The notes under the pieces are model-generated. The model was not told where the DNA came from. It saw only the letters and a program-made list of their open reading frames with translations, and ran no database searches. From Jejubacter calystegiae (lineage in GTDB: Bacteria > Pseudomonadota > Gammaproteobacteria > Enterobacterales > Enterobacteriaceae): a stretch of 64,000 nt of DNA. Each line of letters opens with the position of its first letter. Position 1 is the stretch's first letter. Below, piece by piece: positions 11,082-19,882 of the stretch. A program made the translations under genes and the position numbers. Where the stretch lies: positions 3,782,001 through 3,846,000 of the forward strand of contig NZ_CP040428.1 of the NCBI RefSeq assembly GCF_005671395.1, given 5' to 3'.

Positions 11082-12431
11082 TCAGATAGCGGCAGCGTTA
11101 ACGTCCTGAATATGATCCCGGGTGAGTCGGTAAACCACCGGACTCAGGAGGGCCAGCGCAATCAGGTTGGGAATGGCCATCATGGCGTTCAGGGTATCGG
11201 CCAGCAGCCAGACAAAGTCCAGTGACTGGGTGGCTCCAATGGGCAGCGCGATAATCCAGGCAATGCGGAACGGTATTACCGACTTTGGCCCCGCCAGGAA
11301 CTGGATGCACTTTTCGCCATAAAAACTCCAGCCCAGAATGGTGGTGAAGGCGAAGATTGCCAGCGCTATCGCCACAATGTAATTACCGCCGGGCAGCGTG
11401 CTGGAAAACGCGACAGACGTGAGCGTAGCCCCTGTTTCACCGCTCAGCCACTGGCCGCTGATAATAATGGTCAGCCCGGTTACCGAACAGACGATAATGG
11501 TATCGATAAAGGTGCCCAGCATGGCGATCAGTCCCTGACGAATGGGATTCTGGGTTTTCGCCGCAGCGTGAGCGATGGGGGCACTGCCCAGCCCCGCTTC
11601 GTTCGAAAAGACGCCGCGCGCCACCCCGAAGCGGATGGCGGCCCATACCGCCGCACCCGCGAAGCCGCCCTGGGCGGCCACCGGGGTAAAGGCTGAGGTA
11701 ATAATCAGCTCGAAAGCGGCCGGAATAGCGCTAACGTTCAGCCCCAGCACAATAATCCCCGCGCCGAAGTAGCCCACTGTCATCACCGGCACCAGTTTGC
11801 CCGCCACGTCGGAAATACGCTTAATACCACCGATCAGCACGGCCCCGACCAGCACCACCAGAATGGCGGCAGTCACCCAGTGCGAAACCCCGAAGTTACT
11901 GCTCATGGCGTCGGCAATCGAGTTGGCCTGCACCGTATTGCCAATGCCAAATCCGGCGATACTGCCGAAAAAGGCGAACAGCGTCCCCAGCCACATCCAC
12001 TTCGCACCCAGACCGTGCTTGATGTAGTACATGGGACCACCAAGGTGGTTGCCGTTAGCGTCCTGCTCGCGGAATCGCACCGCCAGCACCGCTTCGGCAT
12101 ATTTGGTCGCCATTCCCACCAGAGCGGTCATCCACATCCAGAACAGCGCGCCCGGCCCCCCCATTACGACCGCCGTCGCCACCCCGGCGATATTTCCGGT
12201 GCCGATGGTCGCCGAAAGCGCGGTCATCAGCGCATTAAAGGGCGAAATCTGCCCCTCGCCCCGGTTGTGGTTACGTTCGAACAGCAGTCGAAAGCCTGTA
12301 CCGAGTTTACGGATAGGCAGAAACGCCAGCCGAATTTGCAGGAAAATACCAATGCCGAGAATACCGATTAGCATCGGTACTCCCCATACCACGCCGTTTA
12401 TGGCCGAAAGCCATGATGTGATGAGTTCCAT
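11082..12431 (-). CDS. Alanine/glycine:cation symporter (AGCS family)
   Basis: 449 residues with about 10-11 membrane segments. Family features are GTGNIAGVATAVVMGGPGALFWMW near the N-terminus, the GGPMYYI loop, the SNEAGLGSAPIAHAA block and a C-terminal ADTLNAMMAIPNL segment, all typical of sodium/proton-coupled alanine or glycine symporters (DagA/AlsT/YaaJ type). Members import small neutral amino acids into the cytoplasm. It is a single gene, convergent with lacY and divergent from the SDR gene at 12688. The ATG at 12431 is preceded by GGAGCGAAAC. E. coli YaaJ is slightly longer. Specificity within the family cannot be told. Confidence 0.85.
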   Translation of the reverse strand: MELITSWLSAINGVVWGVPMLIGILGIGIFLQIRLAFLPIRKLGTGFRLLFERNHNRGEGQISPFNALMTALSATIGTGNIAGVATAVVMGGPGALFWMWMTALVGMATKYAEAVLAVRFREQDANGNHLGGPMYYIKHGLGAKWMWLGTLFAFFGSIAGFGIGNTVQANSIADAMSSNFGVSHWVTAAILVVLVGAVLIGGIKRISDVAGKLVPVMTVGYFGAGIIVLGLNVSAIPAAFELIITSAFTPVAAQGGFAGAAVWAAIRFGVARGVFSNEAGLGSAPIAHAAAKTQNPIRQGLIAMLGTFIDTIIVCSVTGLTIIISGQWLSGETGATLTSVAFSSTLPGGNYIVAIALAIFAFTTILGWSFYGEKCIQFLAGPKSVIPFRIAWIIALPIGATQSLDFVWLLADTLNAMMAIPNLIALALLSPVVYRLTRDHIQDVNAAAI

Positions 12432-12486
12432 GTTTCGCTCCTGAGCGTTTGTAATGTCGGTACGGCCATTATTGTTATGTCAATTT

Positions 12487-12502
12487 GTTACAGAGATGTA
12501 AC
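12487..12502. promoter_or_regulatory. Inverted repeat upstream of AGCS gene
   Basis: GTTACA-GAGA-TGTAAC is a perfect inverted repeat with 6-bp arms, about 55 bases before the AGCS start codon in the 256-bp divergent region. It could be an operator; no regulator is assigned. Confidence 0.35.
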
Positions 12503-12687
12503 TCATAACCAGGAGCGATACCAATAGCAAATCACAATGGCTCTACCTGGCTCACAATAACGCTCTAAGGCCAGGCATTGCTGGAAAAACAGACTATGGG
12601 AGTGACGTTGTCACGCAATGAATATGAAAAGCCCCCTGCCAGATGCTACCTTAGTCCGTGATGTCTCACTTTCCGGAGCAAACGCAA

Positions 12688-13344
12688 ATGAAAAAAGTCT
12701 TTATTATCGGCGGCGCAGGCAACGTTGGCCGCAGTCTGGCTCAACAACTGGCCCGGGCGGGCCATCAGGCGCTGGCGATGTACCGTCATCCGGAACAGGA
12801 AGCGGCCCTTAAATTGCTGGGCGCCACGCCGGTACGCGGCGATCTGCAGTCGCTGGATGAACAGGCGCTGGCGGATCTTATCGCTGGCAGCGATGTGCTG
12901 GTGTTCAGCGCTGGCGCTGGCGGAAAAGGCGGTAAGGAGATGACTAACGCCATCGACGGCCACGGACTGGAGATTGCCGTAGCTGCGGCTCTTAAGGCTG
13001 GAGTATCGCGCTTTCTGCTGGTTTCCGCCTTCCCGGAAGCCGGGCGCGGTAAAGCAGCCCCTTCCGACACCTTCGAAAACTATATGGCGGTGAAAAAGCA
13101 GGCTGATGTGCATCTTGCCGCCAGCCCGCTGGACTGGGTGATTCTGCGCCCCGGCACTCTGACCAATGACGCCGGCAACGGGCGGATTAACGCGGGCCTC
13201 GCCATTCCTTATGGTTCTGTCCCACGTGAGGATGTGGCTGCGACTCTTGCTGCCCTGATCGAAACCCCCGCCGTCAGCCGCAAAATTATTGAAGTCACTG
13301 AAGGCAATACCCCCGCGCTTCAGGCGGTGCAGGCGCTGGCTTAA
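12688..13344 (+). CDS. NAD(P)-binding atypical SDR (NmrA/YwnB-like)
   Basis: 218 residues. The N-terminal motif MKKVFIIGGAGNVGRSLAQQ is the GxxGxxG dinucleotide site of atypical short-chain dehydrogenases, and GDLQSLD with VSAFPEAG follow the NAD(P)-binding pattern of NmrA-like and YwnB-like reductases. The classical YxxxK is not obvious, although ENYMAVKKQAD could place Tyr and Lys. I chose the ATG at 12688 because GGAG stands 9 bases before it; an in-frame ATG 30 bases earlier has no such site. Its stop codon overlaps that of the convergent SsuA-like gene: the single TTAA at 13341-13344 serves both. Physiological substrate unknown. Confidence 0.75.
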   Translation: MKKVFIIGGAGNVGRSLAQQLARAGHQALAMYRHPEQEAALKLLGATPVRGDLQSLDEQALADLIAGSDVLVFSAGAGGKGGKEMTNAIDGHGLEIAVAAALKAGVSRFLLVSAFPEAGRGKAAPSDTFENYMAVKKQADVHLAASPLDWVILRPGTLTNDAGNGRINAGLAIPYGSVPREDVAATLAALIETPAVSRKIIEVTEGNTPALQAVQALA

Positions 13345-14282
13345 GGCGCAGGATACCAGATCTCCACTGCGCGGGTATCAATGCGCCGTGGCAGCAGACG
13401 CGCGTCAAAGAACGCATCGGCAATGGACTGCTGCTCTTTCAGGCTTTCCCGGGTAACGGGTTCAACCTGGTAACTACGGCGGGCGTTGGCCTGCTCCACG
13501 ATATCGGGCGCCAGGTTACCCCACAGCGGCGCCAGCAGTTTTGCGGCCTGGTGTGGGTTTTGCTTAATCCAGTCCGCTTCCTGGCGCAGGGTTTGCCAGA
13601 CGATCGCCAGCACCTGCGGGTTATCCTTACCCCATGCCCGGGAAGCCAGATAGTAACGCTGGTAGTCAGCCAGCCCTTCGCCATCGGTCAGGATCCGGAC
13701 ATGCTGCTGAATGCGGGCGCTGGTCACGAACGGCTCCCAGGTGACCCAGGCATCAACGCTGCCGCTTTCCAGCGCAGCCCGGCCATCCGCCGGTGTCAGC
13801 CAGGCTGGCGTGATATCGCTGAAGCTCAGTCCCGCCTGTTTCAGGGCGGCAATCAGTAGATAGTGGCTGCCCGCCGCTTTGGTCACCGCAATTTTTCGCC
13901 CTTTCAGATCCTGAATACGGCGCAGCGGCGAGTTAGCCGCCACCACAATCGCCTGAGCGCGGGGAGAAGGCGCTTCCCGGGCAAACCAGATAAGCTCACC
14001 GCCAGCGGCCTGAATAAAGACCGGTACGGTATCGGCCACATCAGCGGAGATATCGATATTATTAAGATTGAGCGCTTCCAGTAGCGGCAGGCCGCTGGAA
14101 AATTCGTGCCACTTTACGCGAATATTATGGCTGGCCAGCGCCTGTTCCAGAGTGCCCTGCTGCTTTGCCAGCATCAACAGGGTTGATGATTTTTGATAGC
14201 CGATACGTATCGTCTGCTGCGCCGCCTGAACCGCAGGCGCAATTAATGCCGCAGCCAGTAGCAATCCCCGAAATAGCCTCAC
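13341..14282 (-). CDS. SsuA-like sulfonate-type ABC transporter periplasmic binding protein
   Basis: 313 residues. It has a Sec signal peptide (MRLFRGLLLAAALIAPAVQA) and the SsuA/TauA/NitT fold with RIGYQKSSTLLMLAKQQG, LEALNLNNIDISAD, the WLTPADGRAALESGSVDAWVTW block and the C-terminal RRIDTRAVEIW. These align with E. coli SsuA. The start is a GTG at 14282, chosen because GGAGG stands 8 bases upstream and translation starts directly at the signal peptide; ATG starts further upstream add an implausible leader. No ssuB, ssuC or ssuD is nearby, so it is either an orphan serving another transporter or linked to the divergent flavin monooxygenase. The ligand is inferred, not shown. Confidence 0.75.
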   Translation of the reverse strand: MRLFRGLLLAAALIAPAVQAAQQTIRIGYQKSSTLLMLAKQQGTLEQALASHNIRVKWHEFSSGLPLLEALNLNNIDISADVADTVPVFIQAAGGELIWFAREAPSPRAQAIVVAANSPLRRIQDLKGRKIAVTKAAGSHYLLIAALKQAGLSFSDITPAWLTPADGRAALESGSVDAWVTWEPFVTSARIQQHVRILTDGEGLADYQRYYLASRAWGKDNPQVLAIVWQTLRQEADWIKQNPHQAAKLLAPLWGNLAPDIVEQANARRSYQVEPVTRESLKEQQSIADAFFDARLLPRRIDTRAVEIWYPAP

Positions 14283-14539
14283 TGGATCCACCTCCCGAAT
14301 AGTTTCAGGCAGCATAAAGCGCGGGCGCTGGCAGACTGAAATACCGATTTTGCAACCGGATAGCAAAAAAATGTCTAATGACTTTTGCGTAGGACAGTCG
14401 GAAGGCATGACGCTTCACAATTTTTAGTTCTTATCGCCCGAATGTTCGATTACCGCACAACTATTACCCTGGCACCATAGACGCCGCGGCGGGATATGGC
14501 CAGGCTAAATGACACCGTCCCGTTTTAAGGAGTCTGCCA

Positions 14540-15820
14540 ATGAATCAGACCATGCCCCGCAGGACACACCTGCAGGTCGCTATCGCAGGAGGCGGCATTG
14601 CCGGTGTCACTCTGGCGCTAGCCCTGAGCCGCCTGCCCCATATCTCGCTTTCCCTGTATGAGTCCGCCCACGGCTTTAGCGAAGTTGGCGCCGGTATTTC
14701 TATCGGCCCCAACGCGGTGCGTATTCTTGACTGGCTGGGCGTGGGTGATGCATACCGCGAAGCCGCAGACAGCCTGGCGCCGCCGTGGCGCGATATCTGG
14801 TTTGAGTGGCGAACGGCCGCCAGCGCCGACCTGATCGGCACCACCCTGGCGCCACCGGTGGGTCAGTCTTCGATACACCGGGCGGATCTGCTTGATCTGC
14901 TGACCGAAAAGTTGCCCTCCGCCAGCCTGCACTTTAATAAGCGCATAATCGATGCCCGCACTGGCGCCGATGGACGGGTCAGCCTTGAATTTAGCGACGG
15001 CAGCCGTGCCTGCTGCGATCTGTTGATCGGGGCCGACGGTATTCATTCGGCACTGCGCAACATCGTGCTGACTGAACGGGGGCTGGCGCGCGTGGATCCG
15101 TTGTTTACCGGTACACTGGCCTGGCGTGGACTGATAGAAACCGAAACCCTGAACCGGCGCTTTGACTGGTCGGGATTCGACCGACGGCTGATTGATATTC
15201 CCCAGATGCACCTTGGCGACAACGCCCATATTCTTACCTTCCCGGTGAAGAAAGGGGCGCTGATTAACGTGGTTGCCTTTCGTACCGACCCCGCCCGGCG
15301 CCACGTCGCGCTGGCGCCGGACGAGCCATGGGTTACCGGGGTGTCGCGTCCGCAGCTGATGGCGGAATTCGAAGGCTGGAGCGCGCCGGTGCGCACGATA
15401 CTGAGCGCCATTAAACGCCCCAGCCGTTGGGCGCTGCATGAACTGCCGCCGCTGGAGACCTGGCATACCGGGCATATCGCGCTGATCGGCGATGCCGCCC
15501 ATGCCATGCTGCCCCACCAGGGCGCAGGCGCTGGTCAGGGTATTGAAGACGCCTGGTTCCTGTCCCGACTGCTGAGCGCGCCGACTCTGACGCGTCGCGA
15601 TATTCCCGTCGTACTGCGTCAGTACGATGCCCTGCGGCGCCCCCGGGCCACGGCAGTGCAACGGACCTCATCGGAAGCGGGGGATCTCTATGAGATGCGC
15701 AGCCTGGCAGCGCGGCAGCGTCCGCAGTTGGAACATCAGCTCGCCACCCGCTTCGACTGGCTGTGGCAACACGATCTGCGCCGGGATCTGGAACGCGCGC
15801 GCAGCGCGCTGGGTGCCTGA
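14540..15820 (+). CDS. FAD-dependent aromatic monooxygenase (salicylate hydroxylase-like)
   Basis: 426 residues of the group A flavoprotein monooxygenase family. The FAD dinucleotide motif is AIAGGGIAGVTLALAL, the DG motif is LLIGADGIHSALR and the second FAD motif is LIGDAAHAMLPHQGAGAGQGIED. Such enzymes hydroxylate aromatic acids with NAD(P)H and O2; the resemblance is to salicylate or 6-hydroxynicotinate-type hydroxylases. The ATG at 14540 follows AAGGAG. It is divergent from the SsuA-like gene with 257 bases between them and is followed by a strong terminator, so it is monocistronic. Substrate cannot be fixed from sequence. Confidence 0.8.
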   Translation: MNQTMPRRTHLQVAIAGGGIAGVTLALALSRLPHISLSLYESAHGFSEVGAGISIGPNAVRILDWLGVGDAYREAADSLAPPWRDIWFEWRTAASADLIGTTLAPPVGQSSIHRADLLDLLTEKLPSASLHFNKRIIDARTGADGRVSLEFSDGSRACCDLLIGADGIHSALRNIVLTERGLARVDPLFTGTLAWRGLIETETLNRRFDWSGFDRRLIDIPQMHLGDNAHILTFPVKKGALINVVAFRTDPARRHVALAPDEPWVTGVSRPQLMAEFEGWSAPVRTILSAIKRPSRWALHELPPLETWHTGHIALIGDAAHAMLPHQGAGAGQGIEDAWFLSRLLSAPTLTRRDIPVVLRQYDALRRPRATAVQRTSSEAGDLYEMRSLAARQRPQLEHQLATRFDWLWQHDLRRDLERARSALGA

Positions 15821-15847
15821 CCCGAAACGATTGATACCGTGAAATCG

Positions 15848-15868
15848 CGGCGGTTCGCCGCCGTTTTT
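15848..15868 (+). terminator. Rho-independent terminator of flavin monooxygenase gene
   Basis: CGGCGG-TTCG-CCGCCG stem with a TTCG tetraloop followed by TTTTT, 28 bases after the stop codon. Confidence 0.85.
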
Positions 15869-15943
15869 ACTCAACTTAAGATTAATTTTTTATTAACGCT
15901 CCGAAAATGTTAAGGTTCACACGGATTTTTCTCTGGAGCATTT

Positions 15944-17947
15944 ATGGATAACACAATAAATCAGGACCCCAACTCTCCCCCACAAAAACCAAAAACCATC
16001 AATCCCCCCGTCTTTTATGGCTCAGCCATTCTGATCGCCGCGCTGGTGCTGTTTGCCGCCCTGTTTCCCAAACGCGCCGATGTCTGGTTTAAAGCGTTGC
16101 AGCAGGCTATCTTCACCAATGCCAGCTGGTTCTATGTTCTGACAGTAGCGTTAATACTGCTGACGGTAGCCTTTCTGGGCATGTCGCGTTACGGCAATAT
16201 TAAGCTGGGGCCGGACCATGCGACCCCTGACTTCAGTTATTTCTCCTGGTTCGCCATGCTGTTTTCCGCCGGAATGGGTATCGGGCTGATGTTTTTCGGC
16301 GTTGCCGAACCGGTAATGCACTATATGTCGCCGCCCACCGGCACGGCGGAAACTGTGGAGGCCGCCAAAGAGGCGCTGCGTCTGACCTTCTTCCACTGGG
16401 GGCTGCATGCATGGGCTATCTACGCCATTGTGGCGTTGATCCTTGCCTACTTTAGCTATCGCCACGGCCTGCCGCTGACCCTGCGTTCGGCGCTCTACCC
16501 GATTATCGGCGATCGTATCTATTCCACTCCCGGTCATATCGTCGATATCTTCGCGGTGATCGGCACCGTGTTCGGGGTCGCGACCTCACTGGGTTACGGC
16601 GTGTTGCAGGTCAATGCTGGTCTGAACCATCTGTTTGATTTGCCGATTAATCCAACCACCCAGGTGATCCTGATTGTGGTGATCACCGCCATGGCGACGC
16701 TGTCGGTGGTGAGCGGTCTGGACAAGGGCATCCGAATTCTGTCAGAGATTAACCTGTGGCTGGCCCTGCTGCTGCTGGTACTGGTTATTGCTCTGGGGCC
16801 GACGGTGCTGCTGCTGAAATCCTTTGTGGAAAACACCGGCGGCTACCTGTCGGAGATTGTCAGCAAGACCTTCAATCTGTACGCCTATGAGCCCAAATCC
16901 AGCGAATGGCTGGGGGGCTGGACCCTGTTCTACTGGGGATGGTGGATCTCCTGGTCTCCGTTCGTCGGCATGTTTATCGCCCGGGTTTCCCGCGGTCGTA
17001 CCATCCGCGAATTTGTGACCGGCGTGCTGTTTGTTCCGGCGGGCTTTACCCTTATCTGGATGACCGTCTTCGGTAACAGCGCTATCGAGATGATTGCCCA
17101 CAAAGGCGCCACCCAACTGGCCGAAATCGTCCAGAGCGACGTTTCGCTGGCGCTGTTTAACTTCCTGGAGCATTTCCCGTTCTCTCAGGCCCTGTCTTTC
17201 CTGGCCATGGCGATGGTCGTGGTGTTCTTCGTGACTTCCGCTGACTCCGGCGCCATGGTGGTCGATACCCTGGCATCCGGCGGCGTTAAACACACCCCCG
17301 TGTGGCAGCGTATTTTCTGGGCGGCGCTGATGGGCGTGGTGGCCATTACCCTGCTGCTGGCGGGTGGACTTTCTGCGTTGCAGACCGTAACCATCGCCAG
17401 CGCCCTGCCGTTCTCTATCGTGTTGCTGACCTCGATGTGGGGGCTTCTGAAGGCGCTCAAGGTCGACTTCTATAAGAAGGAAAGCCAACAGGTCACCACC
17501 ATCGCACCCGCCGGACGTAATCCGATGTCCTGGCAGCGCCGCGTGCGTCAGATAGCCTGGTATCCGAAGCGCTCTCAGGTGCGGCGCTTTATGGAAGAGG
17601 TGATTCACCCGGCTATGAATATGGTGAGTGAAGAGCTGGAAAAACAGAACGCCAGGGCAAGCGTTGATAACGCCCATGAAAATCGCATCCGCCTGGAAGT
17701 GGATTTTGGCGATGACGTTAACTTCGTTTATGAAGTCCGGCTGCGTCCCTACACCCGCCCTGCCTTCACGCTGATCGAGCTGGAAGAAGAAGAGCGTGAA
17801 GGCGACCAGAAGTACTACCGCGCCGAGGTATATCTGAAGGAAGGCGGTCAGGACTATGACCTGATGGGCTGGTCCCAGGATCAGATAATCCATGATGTCC
17901 TGGACCAGTACGAGAAGCATATTCACTTCCTGCATCTGGTGCGTTAA
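15944..17947 (+). CDS. betT: Choline/betaine BCCT-family transporter BetT
   Basis: 667 residues, close to E. coli BetT (677). The BCCT signatures are FSAGMGIGLMFFGVAEPVMHY and the tryptophan-rich YWGWWISWSPFVGMFIARVS in the substrate-site helix, with 12 membrane segments followed by a long cytoplasmic tail (about residues 510-667), which in BetT governs osmotic activation. It imports choline for glycine betaine synthesis, driven by protons. Unlike E. coli, no betI, betB or betA lies next to it here. GGAG stands about 7 bases before the ATG at 15944. The very long opposite-strand reading frame over it is a codon-bias shadow. Confidence 0.9.
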   Translation: MDNTINQDPNSPPQKPKTINPPVFYGSAILIAALVLFAALFPKRADVWFKALQQAIFTNASWFYVLTVALILLTVAFLGMSRYGNIKLGPDHATPDFSYFSWFAMLFSAGMGIGLMFFGVAEPVMHYMSPPTGTAETVEAAKEALRLTFFHWGLHAWAIYAIVALILAYFSYRHGLPLTLRSALYPIIGDRIYSTPGHIVDIFAVIGTVFGVATSLGYGVLQVNAGLNHLFDLPINPTTQVILIVVITAMATLSVVSGLDKGIRILSEINLWLALLLLVLVIALGPTVLLLKSFVENTGGYLSEIVSKTFNLYAYEPKSSEWLGGWTLFYWGWWISWSPFVGMFIARVSRGRTIREFVTGVLFVPAGFTLIWMTVFGNSAIEMIAHKGATQLAEIVQSDVSLALFNFLEHFPFSQALSFLAMAMVVVFFVTSADSGAMVVDTLASGGVKHTPVWQRIFWAALMGVVAITLLLAGGLSALQTVTIASALPFSIVLLTSMWGLLKALKVDFYKKESQQVTTIAPAGRNPMSWQRRVRQIAWYPKRSQVRRFMEEVIHPAMNMVSEELEKQNARASVDNAHENRIRLEVDFGDDVNFVYEVRLRPYTRPAFTLIELEEEEREGDQKYYRAEVYLKEGGQDYDLMGWSQDQIIHDVLDQYEKHIHFLHLVR

Positions 17948-17992
17948 TGCCATACCACTCTCCCGGCGTGGAGAGTGAAGGACTGCAATCCT

Positions 17993-18018
17993 GCCCCGCG
18001 TTAGCGGGGCATTTTTTT
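17993..18018 (+). terminator. Rho-independent terminator after betT
   Basis: GCCCCGC-GTTA-GCGGGGC followed by a run of seven T. A second perfect stem, CACTCTCC-CGGCGT-GGAGAGTG, lies just before it. Confidence 0.9.
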
Positions 18019-18070
18019 ACTTTCCGTCGCCAGGTTACTGACATCCACAAACATGCGACATGCGGGGTCG

Positions 18071-19570
18071 CTATTGCGGCGGCCTGGCCTCGCTCACTCT
18101 ACGGACAGGCACCCGCCGCTGCCGGGAGGCGTTCTTATCCAGTATGCCCTGCAGATAGTGCTCTATCTGCTCCAGACTGCGGCCCCGGGTTTCCGGCACC
18201 CACTTAATCACAAAGATACCGCCGAACACGCCGATGGCGGCGAAGATAAAGAAGGTGGCGGAAAGACCCACCCAGGCCAGCAGAATCGGGAAGAAGAGCG
18301 AGATCAGGAAGTTGGCTATCCACATGGCGAAGACCGCGCCGCCCATAAAGATGCCGCGTAGCCGGGTCGGGAAGATCTCCGACAGCAGCAGCCAGGTCAC
18401 CGGCGACAGCGCCCCCTGCTGAAAGCACAGGAACATCAGCATGCCCGCCAGCACCATATAGCTGCGCAACGCATCGACTTCGCCGTTAACGGTTTCCGGC
18501 ATCAGAGCGCTGACGGCGCCGATAAACAGCAGACACAGAGTACAGCCGAACTGCCCCAGCATGGTCATGGTGCGTCGCCCTATTCGCCCCAGCAGCCAGA
18601 TACCGACAAAGGTCATCACCACCGATACCACGCCGTTAGAGACCGTCGCGAACAGCGCGGCGTTATCGCTCATCCCCACGGCGGTCAGCATGGTGGGCGC
18701 ATAGTACATAATGGTGTTAACGCCGGTGAGCTGCTGGATAACGGCGATACCGACGCCGATAAAAAACAGCTTCATCAGCCACGGCGTCATCACCTCTTTC
18801 AGACCCGGTTTGCCCAGCGCCTTCTGCTCTTCCAGGGTCTCTTCTATCTCCATCAGTTCCCATTCGACATCCTCCTTAGCACGGGTGCGTTCCAGTACCC
18901 GACGCGCTTCAGCCAGTCGCCCTTTCATGGTGTACCAGCGCGGCGTATCGGGCATAAACAGCATGCCGAACCACAGTAGAATCGCAGGCAGCGTCGCCAG
19001 GGCCAGCATCCAGCGCCAGGTGGTGTCGCCACCCCAAATTTCATGGAAGGTGGCGTTGGAGATATAGGCCAGCAGCTGGCCGGAAACGATCATCAGTTCC
19101 TGTAAGGTCACCAGCTGGCCGCGACGGTTGGCAGGCGCAATTTCCGCGATATAGACCGGAACGGTGGCGGCAGCGCCGCCGACGGCCACGCCCAGCACCA
19201 GGCGGAAGAAAACCATCCAGCTGACGTCCGGCGCCAGGGCAGTACCCGCAGCCCCGATGGCAAAGATAACCGCCAGCCAGATGATGATTTTCTTGCGTCC
19301 CGCCGCCGTAGCCATATGACCGGCAAGCAGCGCGCCAAATGCGGCGCCGAACAGCAGTGAGCTGGTGACCAGCCCGGTGGTAAAGGGCGTTAGCTGTAGC
19401 TCCTTGCCCATAAACAACAAGGCACCGGAGATCACGCCAGTATCGTAGCCAAACAGCAGACCGCCCAGTGTGGCGATAAGCGCCACCACCTTCACAAAAG
19501 GCGTTACCGGGGCATCGCTGTTCGGCCCGGACGCCTTATTGACAGTGAGATAGTCTTCTTTCGTAGTCAT
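18071..19570 (-). CDS. iolT: myo-Inositol MFS transporter IolT
   Basis: 499 residues, 12 membrane segments, sugar-porter signatures GGLLFGYDTGVISGALLF, PDTPRWY and VPETRGRSLEQIE. It closely resembles IolT inositol:proton symporters and sits downstream of the iolDGHE operon, in the same orientation. The ATG at 19570 follows GGAG. A terminator behind iolE and an IolR-type inverted repeat at 19650 indicate its own promoter. It has an extended arginine-rich C-terminal tail. It belongs to the same family as the porter at 3768 but the two differ clearly in loops and tail, so they are paralogues rather than a recent duplication. Inositol specificity rests on context plus similarity. Confidence 0.87.
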   Translation of the reverse strand: MTTKEDYLTVNKASGPNSDAPVTPFVKVVALIATLGGLLFGYDTGVISGALLFMGKELQLTPFTTGLVTSSLLFGAAFGALLAGHMATAAGRKKIIIWLAVIFAIGAAGTALAPDVSWMVFFRLVLGVAVGGAAATVPVYIAEIAPANRRGQLVTLQELMIVSGQLLAYISNATFHEIWGGDTTWRWMLALATLPAILLWFGMLFMPDTPRWYTMKGRLAEARRVLERTRAKEDVEWELMEIEETLEEQKALGKPGLKEVMTPWLMKLFFIGVGIAVIQQLTGVNTIMYYAPTMLTAVGMSDNAALFATVSNGVVSVVMTFVGIWLLGRIGRRTMTMLGQFGCTLCLLFIGAVSALMPETVNGEVDALRSYMVLAGMLMFLCFQQGALSPVTWLLLSEIFPTRLRGIFMGGAVFAMWIANFLISLFFPILLAWVGLSATFFIFAAIGVFGGIFVIKWVPETRGRSLEQIEHYLQGILDKNASRQRRVPVRRVSEARPPQ

Positions 19571-19649
19571 AGCGACTCCAGGATAAGAGGATAGATCGGC
19601 CTTCTTCGGCCCTGCGACCGGAATGCCTTACAGCAATTTAGATCAAACG

Positions 19650-19672
19650 TTTCATATGTATAAATAATGAAA
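19650..19672. promoter_or_regulatory. Candidate IolR operator of iolT
   Basis: TTTCAT (19650-19655) and ATGAAA (19667-19672), 11 bases apart, have the same geometry as the site at 5247-5269. They lie about 80 bases before the iolT start codon. Confidence 0.6.
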
Positions 19673-19848
19673 ATTTAATTTTGCGATACCGATCGTTAAT
19701 TATTCAGTAACGCAATGAAATAGTGAGGTTTTATGGCTGGAATTATTGGTTAATTAATTGAATACAGGTGGTTTTTTGGTTGTCTGGCGAGAGCGCAAAG
19801 CGAGGTGCAGGAACGAAACATTCAGTTCCTGAAAGCGTGAAATGAAAA

Positions 19849-19877
19849 GCCTGACCGGCACTCTCTGCCGGTCAGGC
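19849..19877 (-). terminator. iolE terminator
   Basis: GCCTGACCGGCA-CTCTC-TGCCGGTCAGGC is a perfect 12-bp stem. Read on the minus strand it is followed by TTTTC. It begins 6 bases after the iolE stop and ends the iolDGHE transcript. Confidence 0.85.
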
Positions 19878-19882
19878 AGGGA

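Larger units (their letters stand above)
19571..19882 (-). promoter_or_regulatory. iolE-iolT intergenic region
   Basis: This 312-bp space holds, in order of transcription, the iolE terminator (19849-19877) and the iolT promoter zone. The latter is AT-rich, with TTTCAT-N11-ATGAAA at 19650-19672 and a further ATGAAAT at 19713. No reading frame of interest was seen. Confidence 0.6.

Noticed and set aside
14618..15661. 347-codon minus-strand frame over the flavin monooxygenase
   Set aside because: It is antisense to a gene with intact FAD motifs and has a biased amino-acid content.
16742..17953. 403-codon open frame on the minus strand over betT
   Set aside because: It is antisense to a strongly conserved BCCT transporter, has Arg/His/Gln-rich low-complexity content and no ribosome site. 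It is a codon-bias shadow.
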